A stretch of 29,644 nt of DNA from CAZKCI01 sp964551475. GTDB taxonomy: Bacteria; Auribacterota; Erginobacteria; Erginobacterales; CAZKCI01. How positions within the stretch are numbered: position 1 is the stretch's first letter; each line of letters opens with the position of its first letter. The notes under the pieces were generated by a model, which searched no databases, was not told the DNA's origin, and saw only the letters and a list, made by a program, of their open reading frames with translations. The stretch spans positions 1 through 29,644 of the forward strand of contig CAZKCI010000135.1 of NCBI GenBank assembly GCA_964551475.1, in the 5' to 3' direction. Positions 1 through 5,902 of the stretch are shown piece by piece. The position numbers and the translations under genes are program-made.

Positions 1-458
1 AGCTGGAGGGCGAGGCGGAAGAGGTAGGGGAAGCCGAGCTTGAGCATCACCTGGTCGTATTCCTTCCTCGCCCGGTCCCGCCTCCCGCTCTCGGCGCAGG
101 CGCGGGCCAGCCAGTAGTGGACCTTCGGCTGGGGGAATCCGTTCTTGATTGCGAGTTCGAAATTGGCGACGGCCTCGTCCAACCGCCTCTCCCGGTAGGC
201 GTAATACCCCAGGACGAAAGCCGCTTCGGCGTCGGCGGGATCGGCGTTCCGGCGAGAGCGGAAGGCGTCTTTCTGCGCCGGGGGGATTTTTTTCCAGCCC
301 AGACGGTAAGCGATCTCCCGCGCATCCATCCGCCCGGGGATGAAGAAGAGGTAACCGAAGAAGGAGACCGGGGGGGAACGGTAAGCCCAGGTCAGGACGG
401 CGGCGTTCAGGATGACCGCGACGATGACCAGGATGGCCGCTTGCCGGAGCAGTTTCAT
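1..458 (-). CDS. TPR-repeat membrane-anchored protein (3' end outside window)
   Basis: The reverse strand reads open from an ATG at 458 to the window edge, giving 152 residues with no stop. Residues 5-25 form one hydrophobic segment (LLRQAAILVIVAVILNAAVL), a signal anchor. From about residue 75 the sequence has the spacing of tetratricopeptide repeats: a helix pair ending in ALGYYAY-like residues (AAFVLGYYAYRERRLDEAVA) and a following NFEIAIKNG unit, then a second repeat with VHYWLARACAESGRRDRA. TPR proteins are protein-binding scaffolds; anchored ones often act in envelope assembly. It is divergent from the ferritin-like gene, with 86 bp between the two start codons. The partner and exact role cannot be read from the visible part. 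Confidence 0.8.
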   Translation of the reverse strand, partial: MKLLRQAAILVIVAVILNAAVLTWAYRSPPVSFFGYLFFIPGRMDAREIAYRLGWKKIPPAQKDAFRSRRNADPADAEAAFVLGYYAYRERRLDEAVANFELAIKNGFPQPKVHYWLARACAESGRRDRARKEYDQVMLKLGFPYLFRLALQ

Positions 459-475
459 AAAAATAGATAGTCTGG

Positions 476-506
476 CTTTCTTGGTGCCTTAGTGTCTTGG
501 TGGCAC
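476..506. repeat. Word-like intergenic repeat (ccttagtgtcttggtgg)
   Basis: The spacer between the divergent TPR and ferritin-like genes contains the degenerate iterated words cttggtgccttagtgtcttg followed by gtggca. Similar short phrases occur in spacers of many environmental bacteria. Only one copy is in this window, so its status as a repeat rests on internal periodicity (ctt-gtg units) and general knowledge, not on a second copy here. Confidence 0.4.
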
Positions 507-544
507 AATCGCGCCAACCCTATTCTACCCGGAGGAGATACGAC

Positions 545-1024
545 ATGGCAAACCTCTTCAGCGTCGCCGAGATCGCGGATATCGGGATCGAGAAGGAAAA
601 GAAGCGGCGGGATTTCTACGGCGCGGTGGCGGCCGCCGCGAAGGATCGGGCGGTAAAAGACCTCTTCTCTCGCCTGAGAGACTGGGAGGAGGAGCACGTC
701 CGGGTCTTCTCCTCCATCCGGGCTTCGCTGGAAGAGAGGGAATCCGTCGGCTCCTATCCGGGGGAGTTGAGCGAGTACATGCAGGCGCTCATCGCCGATC
801 AGCTTTACCGCGACCTGCCTCCGGACGAGGCGGCGCAGCAGGCGGCCTCGCCCCGGGAGGCGGTCGCGCTGGGGATCGGTTTCGAGAGGGACGCCATCCT
901 TTTTTTCCGGGGGCTCTCCGATTTTCTCGATTCGCCCCAGCGCGGCGTGGTGGAGCGGCTGATCCGGGAGGAACAGGGCCATCTGGTCCATCTCTCGCGC
1001 TTGCGCGAGTCCCTGAAGGCCTGA
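545..1024 (+). CDS. Ferritin-like / rubrerythrin-type diiron protein
   Basis: The 159-residue protein has the layout of a ferritin-like four-helix bundle. A helix with acidic residues at E16/E18 is followed by an ExxH (E48-H51), a third helix with E114 (GIGFERD) and a second ExxH (E143-H146, EEQGH). This E / ExxH / E / ExxH pattern is the diiron ligand set of rubrerythrin-like domains. There is no rubredoxin domain, so it is a short 'erythrin' rather than a full rubrerythrin. The ATG at 545 is chosen because ggaggaga lies just upstream; an upstream in-frame GTG at 497 has no such site. The likely role is peroxide or iron handling in the cytoplasm. The metal and activity are inferred from the ligands. 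Confidence 0.82.
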   Translation: MANLFSVAEIADIGIEKEKKRRDFYGAVAAAAKDRAVKDLFSRLRDWEEEHVRVFSSIRASLEERESVGSYPGELSEYMQALIADQLYRDLPPDEAAQQAASPREAVALGIGFERDAILFFRGLSDFLDSPQRGVVERLIREEQGHLVHLSRLRESLKA

Positions 1025-1042
1025 CTAAAACCGGCTTGGCTT

Positions 1043-1130
1043 ATTCAACAAACGATTGAATAGGATGGAATAGGATAAAAATGGCCGGGCCGGCTCATCC
1101 TATCCGATCCCATGCAATCGTCGGTTAAAT
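1043..1130. repeat. Palindromic intergenic repeat, copy A (gattgaataggat family)
   Basis: The left arm contains aacgattgaataggatgg and the right arm, read in reverse complement, contains gacgattgcatgggatcgg. Together they form an imperfect hairpin with arms of about 34 bp and a loop of an A-tract plus GGCC-rich sequence. The same element occurs at 5724-5819 and 23042-23130. The loop here is in the opposite orientation to those two copies. It sits between the ferritin-like gene and the M48 protease gene. Confidence 0.85.
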
Positions 1131-1142
1131 ATTTTACCGGGA

Positions 1143-1240
1143 CAGGCCGGATCGCGACCCCGATTACTATCATATGTATGTGAAAATCGGGGCCCCGATC
1201 CAGGTTGGCTTGGATCGCAACAAGAATGTCGCTCCCGCAA
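1143..1240. repeat. REP-like repeat related to 10077-10180
   Basis: The phrases gatcgcgaccccgatt, then aatcggggccccgatc, then gaatgtcgctcccgcaag form a chain with partial dyad symmetry. Read on the other strand, the repeat at 10077-10180 contains ggatcgcgaccccgatcg followed by aaatgtcgttcccaca in the same order, so the two are diverged copies of one family. This copy lies just upstream of the M48 protease and ends about 50 bp before its start codon. Confidence 0.6.
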
Positions 1241-1288
1241 GCTCGACTTGCGGATGGTCAAAACCGCGCGAAGATTCGGAGAGCAAGA

Positions 1289-2092
1289 ATGTCTTTCCTC
1301 CCTCGTATCGCGTGTCTGCTCTGCCTGTGCGCCCTCCTCGCCGGATGCGCCACGGTCCCCTATACCGGCCGCTCTCAGCTCAACCTCCTCCCCGACGATC
1401 AGATGCTCACCATGGGCATCCAGTCCTACGGGGAGGTCCTTTCCCAGTCGCAGGTCTCATCCAATGCCGCCGCCACGGCCTCCCTCAACGAGGTGGGGCG
1501 GCGGATCGCGGCGGCGGCGGAGGAGTTCCTGCGGGAGCAGGGGCAGGGGGACCAGGCGGATTCCTTCCAGTGGCAGTTCACTCTGATCGAGGATAAAACG
1601 GTCAATGCCTGGTGCATGCCGGGGGGGAAGATCGCCTTCTACACGGGGATCCTCCCCTATACCCGGGACGACGACGGGATGGCGGTGGTGATGGGGCACG
1701 AGGTCGCCCACGCGGTGGCCCGCCACGGCAACGAACGGATGAGCCAGCTGCTTCTCGCCCAGCTGGGCGCCGTGGCCCTGAACGAGGCCCTGCGCGAAGA
1801 GCCGGAGGGTACCCGGGGCCTCTGGCTCGCCGCCTACGGGGCGGGGGCCCAGCTCGGCCTCATCCTCCCCTACAGCCGTTCCCAGGAGTATGAGGCGGAC
1901 AAGATCGGACTGCTCATCACCACTAAGGCCGGCTACGACCCCCGGGCGGCGGTCCCCTTCTGGCGGCGGATGATGGCGCAGGATAAGGACTCACCGCCCG
2001 CATTTCTCTCCACCCACCCCGCCACCGAAGACCGGATCGCCGAGATCGAGGCGATGATTCCGGAGGCGATGGATTACGGGGGAAGGGAATAA
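1289..2092 (+). CDS. M48-family metalloprotease lipoprotein (LoiP/YcaL-like)
   Basis: This is a 267-residue secreted lipoprotein. Residues 4-20 are a lipoprotein signal ending in a lipobox (LLAGC, Cys20), so it should be anchored in the cell envelope. Zinc ligands of family M48 are visible: HExxH at 137-141 (MGHEVAHAVARHG) and the third ligand Glu200 in the ExxAD motif (QEYEADKIG). The length matches the E. coli envelope proteases LoiP and YcaL (about 250 residues), which act in quality control of outer-membrane proteins. The ATG at 1289 is preferred over an upstream in-frame ATG at 1205 because the signal peptide begins there, with ggagag 5 bp upstream. It stands alone between repeat-rich spacers. 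Confidence 0.92.
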   Translation: MSFLPRIACLLCLCALLAGCATVPYTGRSQLNLLPDDQMLTMGIQSYGEVLSQSQVSSNAAATASLNEVGRRIAAAAEEFLREQGQGDQADSFQWQFTLIEDKTVNAWCMPGGKIAFYTGILPYTRDDDGMAVVMGHEVAHAVARHGNERMSQLLLAQLGAVALNEALREEPEGTRGLWLAAYGAGAQLGLILPYSRSQEYEADKIGLLITTKAGYDPRAAVPFWRRMMAQDKDSPPAFLSTHPATEDRIAEIEAMIPEAMDYGGRE

Positions 2093-2099
2093 GGCAGTC

Positions 2100-2192
2100 T
2101 AGGGGTCAAGGCAAGGATAGTGGCCTGGTCGATGGGTGAGGTTGATGGTGTCGGCCGGCGAGCCCACCATCGACCTGACCCTTTGACCAAAC
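2100..2192. repeat. Imperfect palindrome (ggtcaa...ggtcgatgg)
   Basis: The left arm holds ggggtcaagg and cctggtcgatggg. The right arm holds ccaccatcgacctgaccc and tttgacc, which is roughly its reverse complement. This is a REP-like imperfect hairpin directly after the M48 protease stop codon. It may work as a transcript-end structure, but it has no following T-run. Confidence 0.55.
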
Positions 2193-2225
2193 CCGCTTCT
2201 TTGCCCTCACCTCTCCGCCGGTTTT

Positions 2226-2351
2226 AATGCCTCAGTTACGCGGGGGGGTAGGCCCGCTCTGCGAGCGGGCGGAAAAAGCGCCGCTTCACAGAAGCGGCCT
2301 ACAACGAGCCACGGCAGGTCGTCCGCATATCCCCCGCGTAACTGAGGCATT
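2226..2351. mobile_element. MITE-like element with 21-bp terminal inverted repeats and a probable target duplication
   Basis: The perfect inverted repeats aatgcctcagttacgcgggg(g) at 2226-2246 and its complement at 2331-2351 bound a 126-bp element. The 11-bp sequence ccgccggtttt is found directly outside the left end (2215-2225) and again 1 bp outside the right end (2353-2363), as expected of a target-site duplication. Inside are two small perfect hairpins, gcccgct/agcgggc and gccgcttc/gaagcggc. No transposase is encoded, so any movement would need one supplied in trans. Confidence 0.7.
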
Positions 2352-2458
2352 ACCGCCGGTTTTTAAAATCCCCTTGCATTTCAGATAATGCCCCCTATTA
2401 TTATCCCCCCCCGGTCCCCGGCTCAGAAGGGACCGGAGAACAAAAGGAGGTATCAACC

Positions 2459-2734
2459 ATGACCAAACTGAGCAAGGGAAACCTGGTGGCCTGCGAGACC
2501 TGCGGGCTCAAAATGGTGGTCGTCGCTGCCTGCGCCGAGGGCGAGTGCGAGCTCGTCTGCTGCGGACAGCCGATGACGGCCGCCGGCGCCGCGCCCGCGG
2601 GCGACTGGACCCAGTTCGCCCAGGCCGGCGCGCCGGACTGGCAGAAGTTCGCCTCCGGGACCGGTTCCGAGGACTGGAAGAAGCACGCGGAGACCCCGGC
2701 GCCCCAGGAAGGCAAGAAGCGCGGCAAGAAGTAG
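2459..2734 (+). CDS. Desulforedoxin-like small protein with DW repeats and a basic tail
   Basis: This 91-residue protein starts with a desulforedoxin/desulfoferrodoxin N-terminal type metal site: Cys12-x2-Cys15 and the adjacent Cys34-Cys35 (LVCCGQPM). In that family the four Cys bind one iron. The rest is not part of the known fold: three short repeats with DW at residues 49, 60 and 72 (DWTQFA, DWQKFA, DWKKHA), then a Lys/Arg-rich tail. Extra Cys25 and Cys30 lie between the ligand pairs. A strong ribosome site (aaaggaggt) precedes the ATG and a terminator follows, so it is a single-gene unit. The likely role is redox or oxidative-stress electron transfer; the repeat region has no function I recognise. 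Confidence 0.8.
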   Translation: MTKLSKGNLVACETCGLKMVVVAACAEGECELVCCGQPMTAAGAAPAGDWTQFAQAGAPDWQKFASGTGSEDWKKHAETPAPQEGKKRGKK

Positions 2735-2754
2735 CCGGCGTTTTCTGACCGATG

Positions 2755-2785
2755 AAAAACCCCCGCCGCGAGGCGGGGGTTTTTT
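2755..2785 (+). terminator. Rho-independent terminator of the desulforedoxin-like gene
   Basis: A perfect 8-bp GC stem, cccccgcc/ggcggggg, with loop gcga is flanked by an A-run and a T-run (aaaaa before, tttttt after). It can therefore terminate in both directions. It lies 20 bp after the stop codon and separates this gene from lepA. Confidence 0.93.
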
Positions 2786-2831
2786 ATCGGATATCCGGAT
2801 TCGTCGCTAATCTGATATAACGTCACCATCC

Positions 2832-4625
2832 ATGAACCAACGCATCCGCAATTTCTGCGTCATCGCCCACATCGACCACGGCAAGTCGACGCTGGCCGAC
2901 CGTTTTCTCCAGGTCACCGGATCCATTCCGGATCGCCAGTTCCGCGACCAGGTCCTGGACGACATGGACTTGGAACGGGAGCGGGGGATCACGATCAAGT
3001 CGCACCCCGTCCAGATGCATTTTCATTCCGCGGACGGGAACGACTATATCCTGAACCTGATCGACACGCCGGGCCACGTCGATTTCTCCTACGAGGTCTC
3101 CCGCTCTCTCAAGGCCTGCGAGGGGGCGGTTCTCCTGGTCGACGCCGCCCAGGGGGTGCAGGCCCAGACGGTGGCCAATTTTCACCTGGCGCTGGAGGGC
3201 AACCTCGAGATCATACCGGTCCTCAACAAGATCGAGCTTCCCAACGCCGACGTCGAGACGTGCCTGAAGGAGCTCAAGGACCTGGCCGGTTTCTCGCCGG
3301 AAGAGGTTCTCCTGGTCAGCGCCAAGGAGGGGAGGGGGATCAACGAGCTCTTGGAGACGGTGATCAAAAGAGTCCCTCCTCCGGGGGGCGACCCCGCCGA
3401 GCCTCTGCGGGCCCTGATCTTCGACTCGATCTACGACCATTTTCGGGGGGTGGTGATCTACGTCCGCCTGTTCGGGGGTAAGCTCAAGGCCGGAGAGAAG
3501 ATCTGGCTGATGAACTTCGAGCGGGAGTTCGAAGTCTCCGAGGTCGGCGTCTTCCGGCCGGAGATGGAGGCGGCGGCGGAACTGTCGGCGGGCGACGTGG
3601 GCTACGTCATCGCCGGGATCAAAGACCCCGCCGACGTCCGGATCGGCGACACCATCACCGCCGTCGCGGCGCCCGCCCGGGAAGCGCTCCCCGGCTTCCG
3701 GACACTCCAGCCCGTCGTCTTCTCCGGGGTCTACCCGGTCAACGCCGCCGACTTCGACGAGCTCAAGACCGCGCTGGGCAAGCTCCAACTCAACGACCCC
3801 GCCTTCGTCTACCAGCCGGAGTCGTCGACGGCGCTGGGCCACGGTTTCCGCGCCGGCTTTCTCGGCCTTCTCCACATGGACATCGTCCAGGAGCGCCTCC
3901 AGCGCGAATACAACCTCGACCTGGTGATGACCCACCCCTCCGTGATCTACCAGGTGGTTCTCCGCGACGGGAAGGAGTTCTCCCTCGACAACCCGATGGC
4001 CTTCCCCGCCCGCAACCTGATCCAGGAGGTCCGGGAGCCCTTCATCCGCGCCCGGGTCATCACCCCCTCCGAGCACATCGGGGCGATCATGCAGATCGCC
4101 CTCGACCGGCGCGGCTTCTGCGTTTCCACCGAAAGCCTGGGGACGCGCTCGGTGATGATGACCTTCGAGCTCCCCCTGAACGAGGTGGTGATCGACTTTT
4201 TCGACCTGATCAAGTCGGCCACGCACGGCTACGGATCCCTCGACTACGAGCCGATCGGCCATCGCCGCTCCGAACTGGTCAAGCTGGAGATCCTCCTCAA
4301 CGGCGAGCCGGTGGACGCCTTCGCCTGCCTGGTCCATCAGGACAAAGCCCGGGAGCGGGGGATGAAGCTGGCGGAGCGCTTGAAGGACGTCATCCCCCGC
4401 CACCAGTTCCAGATCGCGGTCCAGGCCGCCGCCGATGGGAAGATCATCGCCCGGGAGACGATCAAGGCTTTCCGGAAGGACGTGACCGGCTACCTCTACG
4501 GGGGGGACCGCACCCGCAAGGACAAGCTTTTGAACAAGCAGAAGGAGGGGAAGAAGCGGATGAAGATGGTGGGGAAGGTCAACCTGCCGCAGAAAGCGTT
4601 TATCGAAGTTCTTCATCTCGAGTGA
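2832..4625 (+). CDS. lepA: Elongation factor 4 (LepA), ribosome back-translocase GTPase
   Basis: The 597-residue protein is full length for EF4/LepA. It begins with the GTPase domain: P-loop AHIDHGKST at residues 12-20, switch region ERGITIK, DTPGH, and the base-specificity motif NKIE (usually NKID). The EF-G-like domains II, III and V follow. The C-terminal domain unique to LepA ends in the conserved run KDKLLNKQKEGKKRMKMVG and a short tail IEVLHLE. EF4 binds stalled ribosomes and affects translation under ionic or other stress. lepB (signal peptidase), its usual neighbour in proteobacteria, is not next to it. It is followed by a convergent gene and a shared hairpin. Confidence 0.98.
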   Translation: MNQRIRNFCVIAHIDHGKSTLADRFLQVTGSIPDRQFRDQVLDDMDLERERGITIKSHPVQMHFHSADGNDYILNLIDTPGHVDFSYEVSRSLKACEGAVLLVDAAQGVQAQTVANFHLALEGNLEIIPVLNKIELPNADVETCLKELKDLAGFSPEEVLLVSAKEGRGINELLETVIKRVPPPGGDPAEPLRALIFDSIYDHFRGVVIYVRLFGGKLKAGEKIWLMNFEREFEVSEVGVFRPEMEAAAELSAGDVGYVIAGIKDPADVRIGDTITAVAAPAREALPGFRTLQPVVFSGVYPVNAADFDELKTALGKLQLNDPAFVYQPESSTALGHGFRAGFLGLLHMDIVQERLQREYNLDLVMTHPSVIYQVVLRDGKEFSLDNPMAFPARNLIQEVREPFIRARVITPSEHIGAIMQIALDRRGFCVSTESLGTRSVMMTFELPLNEVVIDFFDLIKSATHGYGSLDYEPIGHRRSELVKLEILLNGEPVDAFACLVHQDKARERGMKLAERLKDVIPRHQFQIAVQAAADGKIIARETIKAFRKDVTGYLYGGDRTRKDKLLNKQKEGKKRMKMVGKVNLPQKAFIEVLHLE

Positions 4626-4659
4626 GGCGTCCCGCCTCAATCGGGATGAAGAAGGTTCG

Positions 4660-4700
4660 AAATACATCCGGTAAGGCTGTGGCCTTACCGGATGTATTTT
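4660..4700. terminator. Bidirectional terminator between lepA and the zinc-ribbon/EIIA gene
   Basis: An 18-bp perfect stem (aaatacatccggtaaggc with its complement) and a short loop lie between the two convergent genes, with A- and T-rich ends on each side. The right arm overlaps the last codons and the stop codon (4685-4687) of the minus-strand gene, so the hairpin is partly coding. Confidence 0.85.
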
Positions 4701-5521
4701 GCCGTCAGCTTCTTGAGCGTCTTCCAGAGGAGGGCGGGGTCCTCGCACTCGAGAAGGGCTTTGCGCGCCTCGGCGCTCTGGAAGGTCTCGACCAGGCCGG
4801 CCAGGAGCTTCAGGTAGAAGGCGCTGGCGGCGATCGGGATGACGATGAAGAAGAAGATCTTGGTCAGACGGTTCTTGGCCGCTCCGAACTTGATCCCCTT
4901 GGGCCTGAGACCCAGGGCCAGGGTCAGGCAGCCGGCGTCCACTCCCCGGACGTGCGGGAAAGCCAGCGCGTGGTCCATGGCGGTGGGCATGATCGTCTCG
5001 CGATTGAGCGCCTTGTCGATCAGGATCTGGGGGTCGGGGAAGTAGAGCTGGCTGGAGATGAGATGGGCGATCTCGGCGATCGCTCCGTGCCCGTCCCCGG
5101 CCTGGAGGCGGGGGAGCATCAGTTTCTCGGAGGAGAATTTTTCGATCCCCAGGCGGGGGAGCTTGTGCTGGAGGATGGGGTCATGAAGAGTGAGCTTCGG
5201 CCCCTGGTAGGGATAGAGGTAACGGGCGCAGTTCGGGCACTGGTAGATGGAATCGAAGTGAAGGAGTTCGGCGCTGAGCGAGGTGGGAAGGTTGATCCCG
5301 CAGCCGTAGCAGGTCTGGTTGACCACCGGGGCGATGGCGGGGGGGTCGCGACGCTGGAGCTGACGGAAGTAGGCCGCGGTTTCTGCCGGGAGCTGTTTGG
5401 AGAGGTTTTCGATCGCCTGTTCTAGTTCCTTGAGCTGTTCCTCTTCGCCCGCCACCTTGTGCTCCTCCTGGGCGAAGTAAAGCTCCTGGAGCTGGATGAG
5501 CTCGTTGAGAAGCTTTTTCAT
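4685..5521 (-). CDS. Fusion: coiled coil + CdsZ-type C4 zinc ribbon + PTS EIIA (fructose/mannitol type)
   Basis: The protein has 278 residues in three parts. Residues 1-57 are a Glu/Gln/Lys-rich coiled coil. Residues 71-103 are a C4 zinc ribbon, Cys71-x2-Cys74 and Cys95-x2-Cys98, in the form CYGCGINLP...YQCPNCARYLY that matches the CdsZ/'zf-RING_7' family. From about 130 to the end the sequence resembles the PTS EIIA domain of the fructose/mannitol class, with the expected phospho-histidine at His190 (ALAFPHVRG, for the usual GIAIPHAR). No EIIB, EIIC, HPr or EI gene is nearby. EIIA domains without a transporter often regulate (as PtsN does), and zinc ribbons of this type bind nucleic acid or protein, so a regulatory role is inferred. 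Confidence 0.8.
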   Translation of the reverse strand: MKKLLNELIQLQELYFAQEEHKVAGEEEQLKELEQAIENLSKQLPAETAAYFRQLQRRDPPAIAPVVNQTCYGCGINLPTSLSAELLHFDSIYQCPNCARYLYPYQGPKLTLHDPILQHKLPRLGIEKFSSEKLMLPRLQAGDGHGAIAEIAHLISSQLYFPDPQILIDKALNRETIMPTAMDHALAFPHVRGVDAGCLTLALGLRPKGIKFGAAKNRLTKIFFFIVIPIAASAFYLKLLAGLVETFQSAEARKALLECEDPALLWKTLKKLTAKYIR

Positions 5522-5572
5522 TCCCTGTCTGACGCCGCTCCTTTCATTCGTAGGTTGGCCTGATCAGACACT

Positions 5573-5727
5573 ATACTACGAATTGCGCGAATTTAACTAC
5601 GAATTTCGCGCTGGCGCGCCGCAGCGCTTCAGCGCGCAGGCGCGAATTGGGCTTGGCTCGGCTGGCAAAACGAAACCACGGATTTCACGGATTGCACGGA
5701 TTAGGGCTCGGCTGGGCTTGGCGATTT
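5573..5727. repeat. Composite repeat: cgaatt words, GC-rich core, cggatt words
   Basis: Modules in order: iterated tacgaatt/gcgaattt words, a GC-rich partly palindromic core (gctggcgcgccgcagcgctt then agcgcgcaggc), the linker gggcttggctcggctgg, the words cacggatttcacggatt, and gctcggctgggcttggcgat. The same modules in a slightly different arrangement occupy 8689-8875. The last 20 bp are identical in both copies. Confidence 0.85.
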
Positions 5728-5819
5728 TAACAGACGATTGAATAGGATTGAATGGGATGGCCCGGCTCGGCCGGCCTGTTTTTTATCCTATCCAATCCTA
5801 TTCAATCGTCTGTTCAAAT
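5724..5819. repeat. Palindromic intergenic repeat, copy B
   Basis: The left arm runs acagacgattgaataggatt and the right arm has the complementary tccaatcctattcaatcgtc. The loop contains ggcccggctcggccgg and a T-run, in the same orientation as the copy at 23042. It abuts the composite repeat on its left and lies about 80 bp upstream of the AsmA-like start. Confidence 0.9.
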
Positions 5820-5902
5820 GGTCGGCCAGGACCGCTGTTTCCACCGCATGTCCGGAAACATCATCGCCTCGGGCGGGAAAATGGATATACTGCAGGGCGA
5901 AC

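Larger units (their letters stand above)
2093..2458. other. 366-bp spacer, no gene: two palindromic elements
   Basis: No credible reading frame is present between the M48 protease and the desulforedoxin-like gene. The spacer contains an imperfect palindrome at 2100-2192 and a terminal-inverted-repeat element at 2226-2351. It ends in an AT-rich stretch with homopolymer runs (tttttaaaat, then tattattatccccccccc-like sequence). The last part is likely to hold the promoter of the following gene, but I do not see convincing -35/-10 boxes. Confidence 0.7.
5522..5902. other. 381-bp spacer, no gene: composite repeat followed by palindrome copy B
   Basis: No supported gene lies between the divergent EIIA-fusion and AsmA-like genes. 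Positions 5573-5727 hold the cgaatt/cggatt composite repeat and 5724-5819 hold a copy of the 90-bp palindrome. The remaining 80 bp before the AsmA-like start (5820-5902) are unremarkable. The AsmA-like reading frame is open through the palindrome up to 5738, but that part is repeat sequence and not protein-like. Confidence 0.75.

Noticed and set aside
2823..4748. 641-codon open frame on the strand opposite lepA
   Set aside because: It lies wholly antisense to a confidently identified lepA; its His/Asp/Gly/Val-rich composition is typical of a GC-rich shadow frame.
5738..5902. 55-codon N-terminal extension of the first AsmA-like protein
   Set aside because: It translates the palindromic repeat and would put residues in front of the membrane anchor that resemble nothing in the family.
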